64,000 nucleotides of DNA from Bolinopsis microptera (taxonomy: Eukaryota > Ctenophora > Tentaculata > Lobata > Bolinopsidae), in contig NC_087074.1 of NCBI RefSeq assembly GCF_026151205.1, forward strand, positions 12,381,182 to 12,445,181. The letters run 5' to 3'. The translations under genes were made by a program, and so were the position numbers. The notes under the pieces were generated by a model that was not told the DNA's origin, searched no databases, and saw only the letters and a program-made list of their open reading frames with translations. Of the stretch, positions 43,660 to 53,674 are shown in pieces. Position 1 is the first letter of the stretch. Each line of letters begins with the position of its first letter.

Positions 43660-45303
43660 TTATTCACCAAAGTAGTAAAGAACAGGCCTTATTTTGATCA
43701 TACTGCCCCAATACCAGGCCCGTTTTGAGGGTCCTGCAACTGGGAACTCCAGACTGTTGTCGTAAAAATAATGGGGCCCCCAACACCAGTAATGTTTGCT
43801 TCTATCACGACATGGCTTCCCAAACCATGTTACTGGGCACGCTTTATCGATAACATCTATTGTCTCATTTAAATCTGGATAGTGAAGTATACTTCTAATG
43901 TCAATAGCAAAGTGGATGTCCTCAGCAGGTGTTGAATCTACGAGGAGCTGTATGTTAAAGGATTCGTCTTGGGCACCTGAGGCAGCCGATACTCGTAGGA
44001 TGAAACCACAGTCACTTCCTTTGGTGCAGCTTTTGGTAAATCGTGGATCAAATTTGAACTTAATGTCGTGATTCCTACCGAACAGTTCGTCTGGAGTGTA
44101 CTCCCTGGTTGCTGATATAATATGGCACTCGTCCTGATAACCAACCAATAATTTGGGGTTCTGCAAAATCATTTCACTAAGTTCACCAGTCCAGCACCAT
44201 TTCTTCTCTTTGATGTATTTTGGAGCCAAGGGTTTCCATCCACTTTTCGATGCATGTTGTGCGAATACCTCAACAAACTCGTTTGTTATAGAGGCAAATG
44301 GGGAGAAGTCAGGGTTAGATTTATTAAATAACCAACTGTAGATAGCATCGTAGAAAATATAAGAATTCTTCACTTCGCTACAGTTTGTTAAGAACTTGGT
44401 TAGTTCATCAAGATTATCGATACACTTAAGATGTTTAAACTCATGATTGAACAAGTTTGGAAGAGGTGTGAACGAGACAAATCCCACTTCTTCCGTTACC
44501 ACTGAAGATCTGTAGAATTTTTGTATAATCTTCATTGTTAGTTTATAATCATCTTTTGTCGGATTTTTAACTTCTTCCAGGTATCTAAACAACCGTTCGT
44601 ATAATCCTCTGTGAGCTTGCTGACATGCTGCAAAGTTTAGTTTCTCAAGGATATATCTGCTGTTCGAATCTATTGAAGATTTGTTAGCTTCGAAAGTTTT
44701 ACAAAGGACTTCCACAAGAACTATTTCCTGTTTTGCGGTCATCTCGATGATCAAATTCAGATTCTCCATTGGGCATTTTGAAATATCATTCAGATAGTGC
44801 GTCACGAAGTGCTGTGTGCAAGATGTCAGGGATGTAAACTTTTTTATGACAGTGTCGATGTAGTTTCTATGTTTGAGTTTTTCTAGAATAAACATTGCCT
44901 CATCGAAAACGTATCGTTGACAGTCAAAGTCATTTACCGTAACCTCATCTGTAAGTGATTGGAAATAGCCTAAGCATCGTTCAATGAGCCATGTCACTTC
45001 AAATGCATTAGCCATTTTGTTAACACCCCGAAAATTTAGCTTGGAGATCTTTTTTATGTCTCCGCTATAGGACGCTTCGAGGAAGCATTGCACCGCATCT
45101 TTAGAGAATTCTTCAACTTCAATGGTGCTTTGGAAGAGATGCGTTGTCATTCTGTCAACGACTTGGCTGTTGTAAGAAACAATCATTGAGTTAGCAAGAA
45201 GTTCTTCTCCAGATTCAAGAAGAAACTTGAGGTTGCTGTGAGCGGGAGATCCTAGGTATTGTATCCCAAAATCCATCGGAACTTGTACTCGAGGAATCAT
45301 CAT
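43660..45303 (-). CDS. Intronless BTB-domain protein (547 residues), paralogue of the BTB-GYF gene
   Basis: A single uninterrupted ORF. Residues about 20-115 are a BTB/POZ fold (HSNLKFLLESGEELLANSMI, then a hydrophobic core and AVQCFLEASYSGD), residues about 116-265 an alpha-helical BACK-like region (AMFILEKLKHRN, YILEKLNFAA). Such proteins usually bind CUL3 or dimerise. The C-terminal half (about 268-547) contains an EKKWCWTGELSEMILQNPKL segment and a Trp/Cys-rich end (HYWCWGPHYFYD, RAWYWGS) that I do not recognise; it may be a substrate-binding beta domain. The first 267 residues are closely similar to the gene at 49682-51046; the C-terminal half is not. The ATG at 45298-45300 is an alternative start and matches the paralogue's start. 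Confidence 0.8.
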   Translation of the reverse strand: MMIPRVQVPMDFGIQYLGSPAHSNLKFLLESGEELLANSMIVSYNSQVVDRMTTHLFQSTIEVEEFSKDAVQCFLEASYSGDIKKISKLNFRGVNKMANAFEVTWLIERCLGYFQSLTDEVTVNDFDCQRYVFDEAMFILEKLKHRNYIDTVIKKFTSLTSCTQHFVTHYLNDISKCPMENLNLIIEMTAKQEIVLVEVLCKTFEANKSSIDSNSRYILEKLNFAACQQAHRGLYERLFRYLEEVKNPTKDDYKLTMKIIQKFYRSSVVTEEVGFVSFTPLPNLFNHEFKHLKCIDNLDELTKFLTNCSEVKNSYIFYDAIYSWLFNKSNPDFSPFASITNEFVEVFAQHASKSGWKPLAPKYIKEKKWCWTGELSEMILQNPKLLVGYQDECHIISATREYTPDELFGRNHDIKFKFDPRFTKSCTKGSDCGFILRVSAASGAQDESFNIQLLVDSTPAEDIHFAIDIRSILHYPDLNETIDVIDKACPVTWFGKPCRDRSKHYWCWGPHYFYDNSLEFPVAGPSKRAWYWGSMIKIRPVLYYFGE

Positions 45304-47100
45304 GTTTATCTGCTGTATTAAATATGAGATTACATGTTAATTAGAAATATTGAAATGGTTTATATGGAGCTATATATATCAAACGTACTCACTAAACAAA
45401 TGTGTCAGCTACTCGAATAAAACCTGCCAGTTACTTAAATAAAACCTGCCCACTATAACAAAGCTGTAAATCTCGACAACTACAGAATACAAAGAGTCAA
45501 AATGTTGAATCTCTCACAAGGAACTACAAAGCTACTAGATAATATTGCTGTAGCATTAGGTGTATAATAATGTGCACATAATACTCTGTACTCATGGGAA
45601 CTTGTACTGATGAATTATTGTGTCTATTTGTAGTTTTAGAATGTGACAACATTGTGATGCTTCTTTTGAACAAGATTATTAAAATAATTTCCTGCATTAT
45701 CAAATATAAACTCAGTGAGATAATTCTAGAGATGTTTCACTGAAGCCTACTCACAACGAAGCACTATTAAACAGCTGTAACTCGCAACACCAAGAGGATA
45801 CAGCTGTTTACCCTCTTCGAGTTCGAGAGACTAAGCACTATAAAAGAGTGTATACTACACACTACACAGTTACCTTACTTTTATTACGTGGACATTCAAG
45901 TTTTAAAGTCGAGCATTTCTTTGAACTTATGTTAACATTCTGACTGACTTTAATATGGGCGGAAATTAACCCCAGATTAAGTGGTGATTAAAGGGATGTC
46001 GGACATCACTTGAGCGGATAAATTGTAGTCAGATAATATATAAGGTATATATTAATATGTATAGTTGTGCACCAGTGACATAAAATGTACGATAGTACGA
46101 TATACCTCAAGTTTAGCATAACTACTATTACTATTAGTAGACAAAACAACTGGTAGCTCACCGTCCCCACTTATCTAATAAATATGCAAAAGTAATGGCT
46201 CTGACAAACATTCACATGTTCTTGCCAGCCATTCTTAAGGACAAATTATTCAGGTAAGGTATATCTTCCACCAGCAATTCAGGAGAGTATTATCATAATG
46301 ATGTACTCTCATCTCTATTATCTACGTTGCTTAGCAAGAAATAGTTCTATAAAACGTATTTGCAAAAATAATACAGATTTTACCAAGCCCGTCGAAAAAA
46401 CAAATAATACTTAAATAGAGGTTAAAATTTAAGAAAGGCAGAAATTGAACTCTGAAAAGTGAAAATACAGAAATGAACCATTACTTTATGCTTAGCTCAA
46501 AAACATTAAGCCCATTTAGTTTTAATTCAGGCACCAAACGTTTACAACTAATTATTTGAGAATTAAAATAAGTGTTGTTTCGTAGGTGCTGAAATGGCTA
46601 TATTTAGATTGACAAAATAGACAACTAAACGTTCGGAGCAAAGAAATAGAGTCAAATTCAGAATATAATATCATGGGAGTGCTTTGGTATCTCGCTCTGC
46701 ATATCATTATAACTTAAAGTTATAGAGCTAGAGATGTTAAGCGAATCACAGGGGCCAGCCTTTACTGATTGATGTATGTAACGTGAGAGCATAAACTGTA
46801 TTTTTGTTATCTATTTGTAGGCCACCTAGTAAATGATCAGGCCACAGATCTTATACAAAATTCCTGAATTAAGATGACTGGAGTCACATAGAGTTTGGGG
46901 CTTTAATAATAGAGCACATCACATATAATATGAGAAAAGAAAAACGATATCGTAGGACGCGAGGAGAGTTAGGACTCCTCGGACTACATTAAATCAAATC
47001 CTTCTGTAACGTCCTGAACAAATTTAATTACGAATTCAAAAATCACACAATATTCAAAAACATCACTGAAACCTATAGTATTACTTATGCAAAGAGAAAA
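45304..47100. other. Upstream region of the first BTB gene
   Basis: About 600 bp next to the gene resembles the DNA upstream of the BTB-GYF gene (for example GCCTACTCACAACGAAGCAC and GCCTATTCACAACGAACCAC, and repeated AGCTGTAACTCGCAAC-like motifs), so the promoter was duplicated with the gene. The rest is AT-rich, with no gene seen. Confidence 0.5.
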
Positions 47101-47245
47101 CGGTCATACATCAGTATTCCGACGGCAGTACGGCGGCAGTACGGCGGCAGTACAGCGGCAGTACGGCGGCAGTACAGCGGCAGTACGGCGCCGTACTGCC
47201 GCCGTACTGTCGCCGTACTGCCGTCGGAATACTGATGTATGACCG
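47101..47245. repeat. 145-bp palindrome with internal GTAC-rich repeats
   Basis: CGGTCATACATCAGTATTCC at 47101-47120 is matched by its exact complement at 47226-47245. Between them are repeated GGCGGCAGTAC units in one orientation, then the complementary CCGCCGTACTG units, so the whole folds into one long GC-rich hairpin in an otherwise AT-rich setting. Probably a small fold-back element. Confidence 0.8.
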
Positions 47246-47382
47246 AGAAAACAATTATATTATAGGATGGAATTTCAATTAAGTACACATTGAAGGATTT
47301 TATTCCTCTGATCATGTTACTTACAAGGAAATATTTCGGTAATTATAATATTTGACTGACTAATGAAGGCCTGTTTAACAGC

Positions 47383-47454
47383 TAGAGTCTCTGAGTTAGA
47401 GTATCTTAGTTAGAGTATCTTAGTTAGAGTCTCTGAGTTAGAGTATCTTAGTTG
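47383..47454. repeat. Short minisatellite of GAGTTAGAGTATCTTAGTTA type
   Basis: About five units of 15-16 bases (TAGAGTCTCTGAGT and TAGAGTATCTTAGT) alternate. Noncoding. Confidence 0.7.
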
Positions 47455-48479
47455 ATAAGTCTCATCTCCCTCCCCGACAAGAGTCATTAACCGGTTATCT
47501 AATTTCAAGTGTTGTGAACTGAAGCCATGGTAGAGTCAACGCTAGTGAATGACATACTTCTAGTAAAAAATAGTGAAAACTGACCTTAAAACCTATCAAG
47601 AAGTAAAAAGCAACCTCGATGTTTGTGACGCAGCATTCAATTGATGAGTCAGAATGGTAAATATTGAGTGATCCTAATGTTTTGGCAACTGCGGAAAATG
47701 GAATTTTTTATAAAAATCAATAATGATCGTAATTGATTCAAATTTGATCGATATATTATGTATATTTCAACAAGGCGATTATTTATATTACTTCAATACT
47801 GTTCATTGTTCAAGTATTGATGATATGTCAAATGGTCGTAATGGATCTAACATAATCAATATTTATTCCACAAAAACAGAAACAGATCTATCTTACCGAA
47901 CTTTATTTGAACGGACATTACGTGGACGCTGGCAACCGTAGCGTTCATATTTACGTACGTTCAAATAAAGTCAACATTACGCAACTCATTATAAAATATC
48001 ATTCTCCGTGATGATTTTAAGGCGAAGGTTTTCCTTCTAATGTTTCTCCGGTTTGTGCGCTTACTCGATCATTTTCTATCAACCATTTTTGTTTTGTTTT
48101 TTTCTTGACATGGTCATCAGTATGTTTTGTATGTTACGAACAGGATCTGTATTTGCCAATGTAGATTGTGGGTGCTTCAAGCTGTCTGGGTTGTGGGTAA
48201 CCCTAATTAGGTCTGGAATGTAAATGTTATAATTTAAATTATCGACTGTCAGTTTTTCAGGCTAACCCTAAGTAGAACTCGGAAATAGCCCTATAGGTGT
48301 TGGATGGTGTTGGACATGATCACAGATGACAAGTAATTACCAACTAACCAGTCAGCTTGCATTCAGCTTGTGTGTACCAGGATATCCTATATATTGGGAG
48401 TAAGAAACACTGCTAATAGTATAAAAAGGAAACAGATTTCCAGTTAAATCATCAGTTCGTTGTCACTTTCATTATGGCC

Positions 48480-48763
48480 TTTGTAAACTACGTCGGCCGG
48501 GTGGTGTAGTGGTAACACAATCGCCTCCCAAGCAGAAGACCCGGGTTCAAATCCGGTCGGATGCAAGTCGGCCAGTTACCAAGCTGTGATTTGGTACAGC
48601 TTCGGCTGGTGATACACACTCTCTGGCTCGTAGGACTAACCCCCCTACAGCTAGTATAGTGCCTCGGCACAGAGTGGCTTAGGGTTACTGAAAAGGAGAT
48701 AAGCACCTCAGGCCATCCCAACGTTCGGGAGAGACCTGCCTTTGTATTGTTTGTAAACTACGT
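48480..48763 (+). mobile_element. tRNA-derived SINE with 14-bp target-site duplication
   Basis: The body is 48494-48749. TTTGTAAACTACGT flanks it at 48480-48493 and 48750-48763, a perfect 14-bp target-site duplication. The head has an A box (TGGTGTAGTGG), a Gly-type anticodon loop (CTCCCAA) and a B box (GGTTCAAATCC); the T stem has mismatches and no acceptor pairing is found, so it is a SINE head and not a working tRNA gene. A tRNA-unrelated body of about 170 bp follows and ends CTGCCTTTGTATTG, perhaps the tail recognised by a partner LINE. The perfect duplication implies a fairly young insertion. The SINE family was not identified. Confidence 0.88.
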
Positions 48764-48790
48764 ATATGGAAAATCTTCATCTTTTAAAAG

Positions 48791-49147
48791 ATGTCGACCC
48801 GGATCATAGAGAACGAGAATTCCTATCGTCACTTTATATTCAATAAACCGGCTGATCTTGAGATGACTGCGCAAGACAAAAAGACGGAAAGTTTCGCAAA
48901 AAGAGTTCTTGGTGCTGCTGGAATAGACGACTTTGCTGCTGGTTCGCTCGACTATTACTCGCACATTGGAATTCTATATTCGCTGGCCAACTTTAGAATC
49001 TACTGTGCAGGACATGTAGCACACAAATTCTTGACCAATATCCTCCCTTATGCAGACATAATGAGACATTTACGTGTTACGACACCCAAGAGATACCAAC
49101 CCACACATTCCCAAAGCAACTGCAGCATGGTTGGGAATCTCCCATAA
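48791..49147 (+). CDS. Orphan 118-residue ORF downstream of the SINE
   Basis: ATG at 48791, stop at 49145-49147. The translation has mixed composition (MSTRIIENENSYRHFIFNKP, KRVLGAAGIDDFAAGSLDYY) and several aromatic residues. No domain, signal peptide or TM segment is recognised. It may be a real small gene, a remnant of a larger one, or chance; no partner exons were found. Confidence 0.3.
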   Translation: MSTRIIENENSYRHFIFNKPADLEMTAQDKKTESFAKRVLGAAGIDDFAAGSLDYYSHIGILYSLANFRIYCAGHVAHKFLTNILPYADIMRHLRVTTPKRYQPTHSQSNCSMVGNLP

Positions 49148-49460
49148 TCCGCGATACTGCAGCTTGCCGCTTGGCGCAATTATGGAATATTGTACACTTT
49201 GTGCATAACGTTCTGAGACACTTTAATTATGATATTTTTATTGGTTATTTTATGATATTGTTTATTGCTTTTCTTGTCACACAATAAAACAACGATGTCA
49301 GAAATTCACAATTAATAAAATGCCTTATGCACTTTAAAACTCAAATTAGTATTCTGAAATGATATACAAATTTATTAATTTATAAATAAAAATTTAAAAA
49401 AAGCAGAAACAATTAATTCCACGTGACAGTGCTGCACGCCGCCGCCGATGATTTTCCAGC

Positions 49461-49482
49461 CACGCCGTTTTCAAACGGCGTG
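49461..49482. repeat. Perfect GC-rich hairpin
   Basis: CACGCCGTTTTCAAACGGCG followed by TG is a perfect inverted repeat (10-bp stems, 2-base loop) in a local GC-rich patch with several CGCCG motifs. It lies about 200 bases beyond the stop codon of the BTB-GYF gene. Confidence 0.6.
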
Positions 49483-49681
49483 AACCTGTTTATACGCCGA
49501 ATGCGCCGTTTCGTAATTTTGGCAAGAATTTTTTGGTCGAACTCACAGATAATGATATTACGAGCCTCGTGTCAAAATTAAAAACTGTTAAAAATTGCTC
49601 TTCGCATGACATTATTCTAGAGGAAAATTTATTTTTTGAAGGTGTTGTTAAAATTAACGATTAAGATCAAAGCTGTTAAGA

Positions 49682-51046
49682 CTAAGAGTTCCTGCTGGAT
49701 TGTCCAAGATTCATCTGCTGCCACTGTTTCTCAAGGCTAGAAGTTGAGGAGTGGAAGTTTTCTGTCGTATTCCGGAGGTTGTCACTCTGGAAGTTGTAGC
49801 TACAAGGAGGTGGTCCAGCGCCAGACTGGAACGGAATACGACCACACTGCTGGATCAAAGTTTTTAATGGTATAAACTGTGAGTCAGCAGATAGCCCTAT
49901 CATGATATCCCTCCCAAAGTATCCTTCTTTGTACCAGCTGAACATTGTAACCGAGTTAAATGGACCTTGAGGGTTTCCTTGTTGATCAAGGTAGAACCAC
50001 ATCTCGTCTGCCCGATAAGACTGAGGTTTTGATTGAGGGGGGTTCTGCAGACGCCTCAGTAACTCGTCTCCTGCAGCATTACTTTTGATGGATTGTCCAA
50101 TTTCTGCATCAGTGTGTAAAGGCGATGATTCTATAGCAAAAGAGTTGGGGTTTGACGAGGTTTTGTATTGGGTCGGAGTTACAACTTGTGCCTGTGGAGA
50201 GGGCAATGTTATTTGATGCGAAGAACTGCCACTGTTCAGTTCACATCTTATTGAGGATCTGTAAAATGTTTGTATAATTTTCATTATAAGTCTGTAGTCA
50301 TCTTTTGTTGGATTTTCGATTTCCTCAAGTTGTCTGAACAGCTTTTCGTACAGTCCTTTGTGCATCTCTTGAGATGCCGCAAAGTTGAGTTTCTCAAGAA
50401 TATATCTGCTGTTCGAATCTATTGAAGATTTGTTTAATTCGAAGTTTTTACAAAGGACTTCCACAAGGACTTCCTGTTTTCCTGTCATCTTCATGATAAT
50501 ATCCAGACTCTTTAATGGGCACGAGGATAGATTAGTTAGATAGTGTGTTGCAAAGTACTGAGTGAAAGATTCGAGGGATGTAAACTTTTTGATGACAGCT
50601 TCAATGAAGTTTCTCTGCTTGAGCTTTTCCAGAATGAACATTGCCTCATCAAAGATATACCTTTGAGAGTCAATTTCATTTGCCGTTACTTCTTCTGTAA
50701 GCGATAGAAAATAGCCAAAGCATCTTTCAATGAGCCATGTCACTTCAAATGCATAAGCCATTTTGTTAACATCCCGAAAATTCAACTTGGATATTTTTTT
50801 GATGTTACCGGAGTAGGATGCTTCGAGGAAGCATTGCACCGCATCTTTAGAAAACTCTTCTACTTCAATGGTGCTTTGAAACAATTGCGTTGTCATTCTG
50901 TCAACGACTGGGCTGTTGTAAGAAACAATCATTGAGTTAGCGAGAAGTTCTTCTCCAGATCCAAGAAGAAACTTGAGGTTGCTGTGAGCGGGAGATCCTA
51001 GGTATTCTATCCCAAAATCCATCGGAACTTGTACTCGGGGAATCAT
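49682..51046 (-). CDS. Intronless BTB-GYF fusion protein (454 residues)
   Basis: Residues 1-265 repeat the BTB and BACK-like half of the 43660-45303 gene with few differences. At FYRSS (261-265; near 50250) the similarity stops. A Ser/Gln/Pro-rich linker (266-345) leads into a GYF domain at about 349-406: W350, Y352, QGPF (360-363), W371, GYF (375-377), and GRIPF (402-406) followed by PPP at 412-414. The GRxPF...PPP tail matches GYF domains of the GIGYF family, which bind PPG-phi motifs and act with 4EHP in translational repression. The protein ends with a polar coiled segment (EKQWQQMN). A BTB could bring dimerisation or CUL3 binding to proteins that hold the GYF ligand motif; that role is inference. 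Lack of introns across the join suggests capture of a reverse-transcribed GYF segment or fusion of exon-internal sequence. Confidence 0.82.
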   Translation of the reverse strand: MIPRVQVPMDFGIEYLGSPAHSNLKFLLGSGEELLANSMIVSYNSPVVDRMTTQLFQSTIEVEEFSKDAVQCFLEASYSGNIKKISKLNFRDVNKMAYAFEVTWLIERCFGYFLSLTEEVTANEIDSQRYIFDEAMFILEKLKQRNFIEAVIKKFTSLESFTQYFATHYLTNLSSCPLKSLDIIMKMTGKQEVLVEVLCKNFELNKSSIDSNSRYILEKLNFAASQEMHKGLYEKLFRQLEEIENPTKDDYRLIMKIIQTFYRSSIRCELNSGSSSHQITLPSPQAQVVTPTQYKTSSNPNSFAIESSPLHTDAEIGQSIKSNAAGDELLRRLQNPPQSKPQSYRADEMWFYLDQQGNPQGPFNSVTMFSWYKEGYFGRDIMIGLSADSQFIPLKTLIQQCGRIPFQSGAGPPPCSYNFQSDNLRNTTENFHSSTSSLEKQWQQMNLGQSSRNS

Positions 51047-52621
51047 CGTGTTAATCTGCTGTCTTAAAATGTGGGATTAATATTTATAACTGTTACTGAG
51101 TACTCTAGTTTTAACTTCTCAGCCACAAATAGTCAAACATCCACAATAACGTTAACGTAATCTAATCTCTTTTAAAAACAAATCATGTGTACTGCATTGT
51201 TGTACACAACTTGTTCGTTTGAAGGCCCAGGGAATCAGATACAACATTTTAATGGTTTCAACGTGAGTGTCATCAAATATTTAAATGTGTAGACGCTAAC
51301 AACTAAAGAACTCAACACGTGTCTGAATTAAGCCTATTCACAACGAACCACTACAATGTATTGCAAAGCTGTAACTCACGATAACAACGGCAGAGAACAG
51401 AGCATGCTTCAAGAGAGTAATCACTCTTAAGAGAGTGAAAATCTCTCTCTGCAACCTAGTATACAACAAGAATATGTTTAATATGACCACTAATAGTAGA
51501 CACATCTGTTCACTGTTACAAGATGTAACTCACGGCAACTAAAGACTACACTCTACAGCGTGCTATGAAGTAGTGAGTAAGAGTGTAGTTAGCTAGATTG
51601 CTAGAAGACATATTACTGAATACCTCTATTCGTGCTACTCGGCACCTAACAACACACCTGCAGACTGCAGTGTGTGTGGCTTACATACTGTATTCCGCGT
51701 TCAGATAGTAATATAATATGGACACTATTATTAGAGAAGAAAAACAGCTCACCGTCGCTCCTTTATCGTATTCAATTTCATATACAGACTATAGAATACA
51801 GAATATAGAATTGTAGCAAAAGAACTTTTAGAATTTTCTGAATTTACAATAGACAGAATTGAGAAATGTTGTTTTACTTTCGGTAACCTAGAATATGGGT
51901 GAACGTTATGATATAGATCTCGTAATACCGAGCGTGACCTTTTAACATTATGGTGTTTAGAAGGGAGCATCACAGCTCTCGACAGACTGACGAAAACCGT
52001 GATACTTTCTACTAAACACTGCAATAAATGTTATGAAGTAAAAATTGTTTTTGAGTAAGACGGTAGGAGAAAATTGACCGTAGACCATTAGGGCAGAGTC
52101 AGATACCTGGATTATGATAAGGTAGGAGCAGTTGCCAATGATCCCGTTTTAATTAGCTAATTAAACTTATTTTAGAGAGCCCAGGCAGAACTCAATCTAT
52201 AAAAACTTTCACACACCACATTCTGCATCCTTCTGAAATTTGAAGATCTATACTCTGTAGTTGGGGGACATGAAATTCTACAATACTTTCATTTTCTCTC
52301 ATGATTATTTATAGTACTATCAGTAACTACACCCCCTCCAACTAGCAACTCAAAGTAATAGTTTGCGTTTTAACGTGGAGTGAGCATCATTTCTTGATTT
52401 CCTTCCTCTTTTTGGTGTCTCGAATCAGGGAGATTTATTTGTTGATCAAGGCCGTTGTAGTTAACGGTTTTCCATTTCTATCCAGTTTAAGAGTTAGACC
52501 AGCAAACTTATATTTTGATTAACACCATGAACTAACATGAGTATTGGATAATTTGAGAAATGCTCAGTTAACAAGGTACGTTTTGACACTTAACAATTAA
52601 TAACATTATCTATGTACAAAG
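51047..52621. other. Divergent intergenic region between the BTB-GYF gene and the GPCR
   Basis: The first few hundred bases are related to the DNA upstream of the other BTB gene. Copies of a GTAACTCACGGCAACTA-like motif recur near 51370 and 51525. The ORF at 51749-52024 (minus) has no recognisable features. The GPCR promoter should lie here. Confidence 0.4.
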
Positions 52622-53674
52622 ATGAATCTATCAGCTGAACTACTCTACAAGAACAGTCCCCCAAGTTACGTAGAATGGATTCTGATGGCAACGTGGTCAA
52701 CCATCATCGTTATCATCTCCACAACAGGAAATATTGTCGTCCTGTTAGCAACAATCAAGTACAATGCCATCAAACTGGACGACATCTCCATGGTCCTGAT
52801 CAGAAACATAGCCATCGCCGACCTCGGAGTAGCCCTCTATATTGCATCCACCCTTCCTGGCATCATCACAAAACACAACCTCTACAGCGACCTCTTCTGC
52901 ATCTTCTCCAAAACCTGGTTCTACGCCTGTCTCTCTACGGAGGTTGTTCTATTGGCGGCTCTCAGCATTAGCAAACTGATGTGGATTTTGAGACCTCTTC
53001 AAGCGCTATCTCGTTCAAAGAAGAATGGAAGAATCATAGCATCATTGATATGGTTACTGATGATCTGCCTGACTGCTGGAACTACTATTTACAGGGAGTC
53101 CACTAAAGAGAACTGGACAGATTTCCATGAGGCGGTGTACCAGTGTTCCCGGGAGAACTACGACAAGAACTCGAACATTATGTTTAATGTTATGGTTATG
53201 GTATTTAACATAGTTCCCCAGTTAGTCATAACAGTCACAACAGTTTGGTTGTTATGCTTAGTAAGCAAGGCTGGTGCTGTACACAAACAGGGTTTAATCA
53301 CTATACTTTCAGTTTGTGCTCTGTTTTTTGTTTCTCATGCACCGTATGGTTTTATTTACCAAATACTAAAGAGATTTCTAGATGGAAGCTCTAGCAGTTG
53401 GTTTGGTGTACTTTACCGTTGGTCTTACTATATTGTTTATCTTAATTATGCTGCAAATCCTTTCATTTATTTTGCATCCATCGACAGTTTCAATAGGTTT
53501 GTTAAGCAACGACTTCTCAAGAGAGAGGCTCTTTCTTTGAGTGAGAGGAGCATTAGTCAGAGCTGCACGGTCTACAGAGTGGCCTCCATGCAGTCAAGAG
53601 AGACATTGTATTCAAGAAGAGGCACTTACAGTCAACGAATGGCAAGCATTAATTTAAACTCTGTTCAAGTATGA
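52622..53674 (+). CDS. Class A-like G-protein-coupled receptor, intronless (350 residues)
   Basis: Seven hydrophobic segments. TM1 has TGN (35-37), TM2 has IAIADL with the conserved Asp at 67, Cys93 and Cys175 can form the extracellular disulphide, TM6 has Pro241 in a SHAPY context, and TM7 has the intact NPFIY (279-283). The TM3 end, where DRY is expected, reads SISKLMWILRPL, so Asp-Arg-Tyr is replaced by Ser117-Lys118-Leu119; WxP in TM6 is also absent. A Ser-rich tail (SLSERSISQS, RGTYSQRMAS) offers phosphorylation sites. It is a plasma-membrane receptor; ligand and G protein are unknown. Single-exon receptors of this kind are common in cnidarian expansions. The start at 52622 gives a normal short N-terminus with one possible N-glycosylation site (Asn2). 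Confidence 0.85.
   Translation: MNLSAELLYKNSPPSYVEWILMATWSTIIVIISTTGNIVVLLATIKYNAIKLDDISMVLIRNIAIADLGVALYIASTLPGIITKHNLYSDLFCIFSKTWFYACLSTEVVLLAALSISKLMWILRPLQALSRSKKNGRIIASLIWLLMICLTAGTTIYRESTKENWTDFHEAVYQCSRENYDKNSNIMFNVMVMVFNIVPQLVITVTTVWLLCLVSKAGAVHKQGLITILSVCALFFVSHAPYGFIYQILKRFLDGSSSSWFGVLYRWSYYIVYLNYAANPFIYFASIDSFNRFVKQRLLKREALSLSERSISQSCTVYRVASMQSRETLYSRRGTYSQRMASINLNSVQV

Noticed and set aside
48494-48570. A tRNA-Gly(CCC) gene
   Set aside because: The A and B boxes and anticodon loop are present, but the T stem has mismatches, the acceptor ends do not pair, and the unit continues into a longer body flanked by a target duplication. It is a SINE head.
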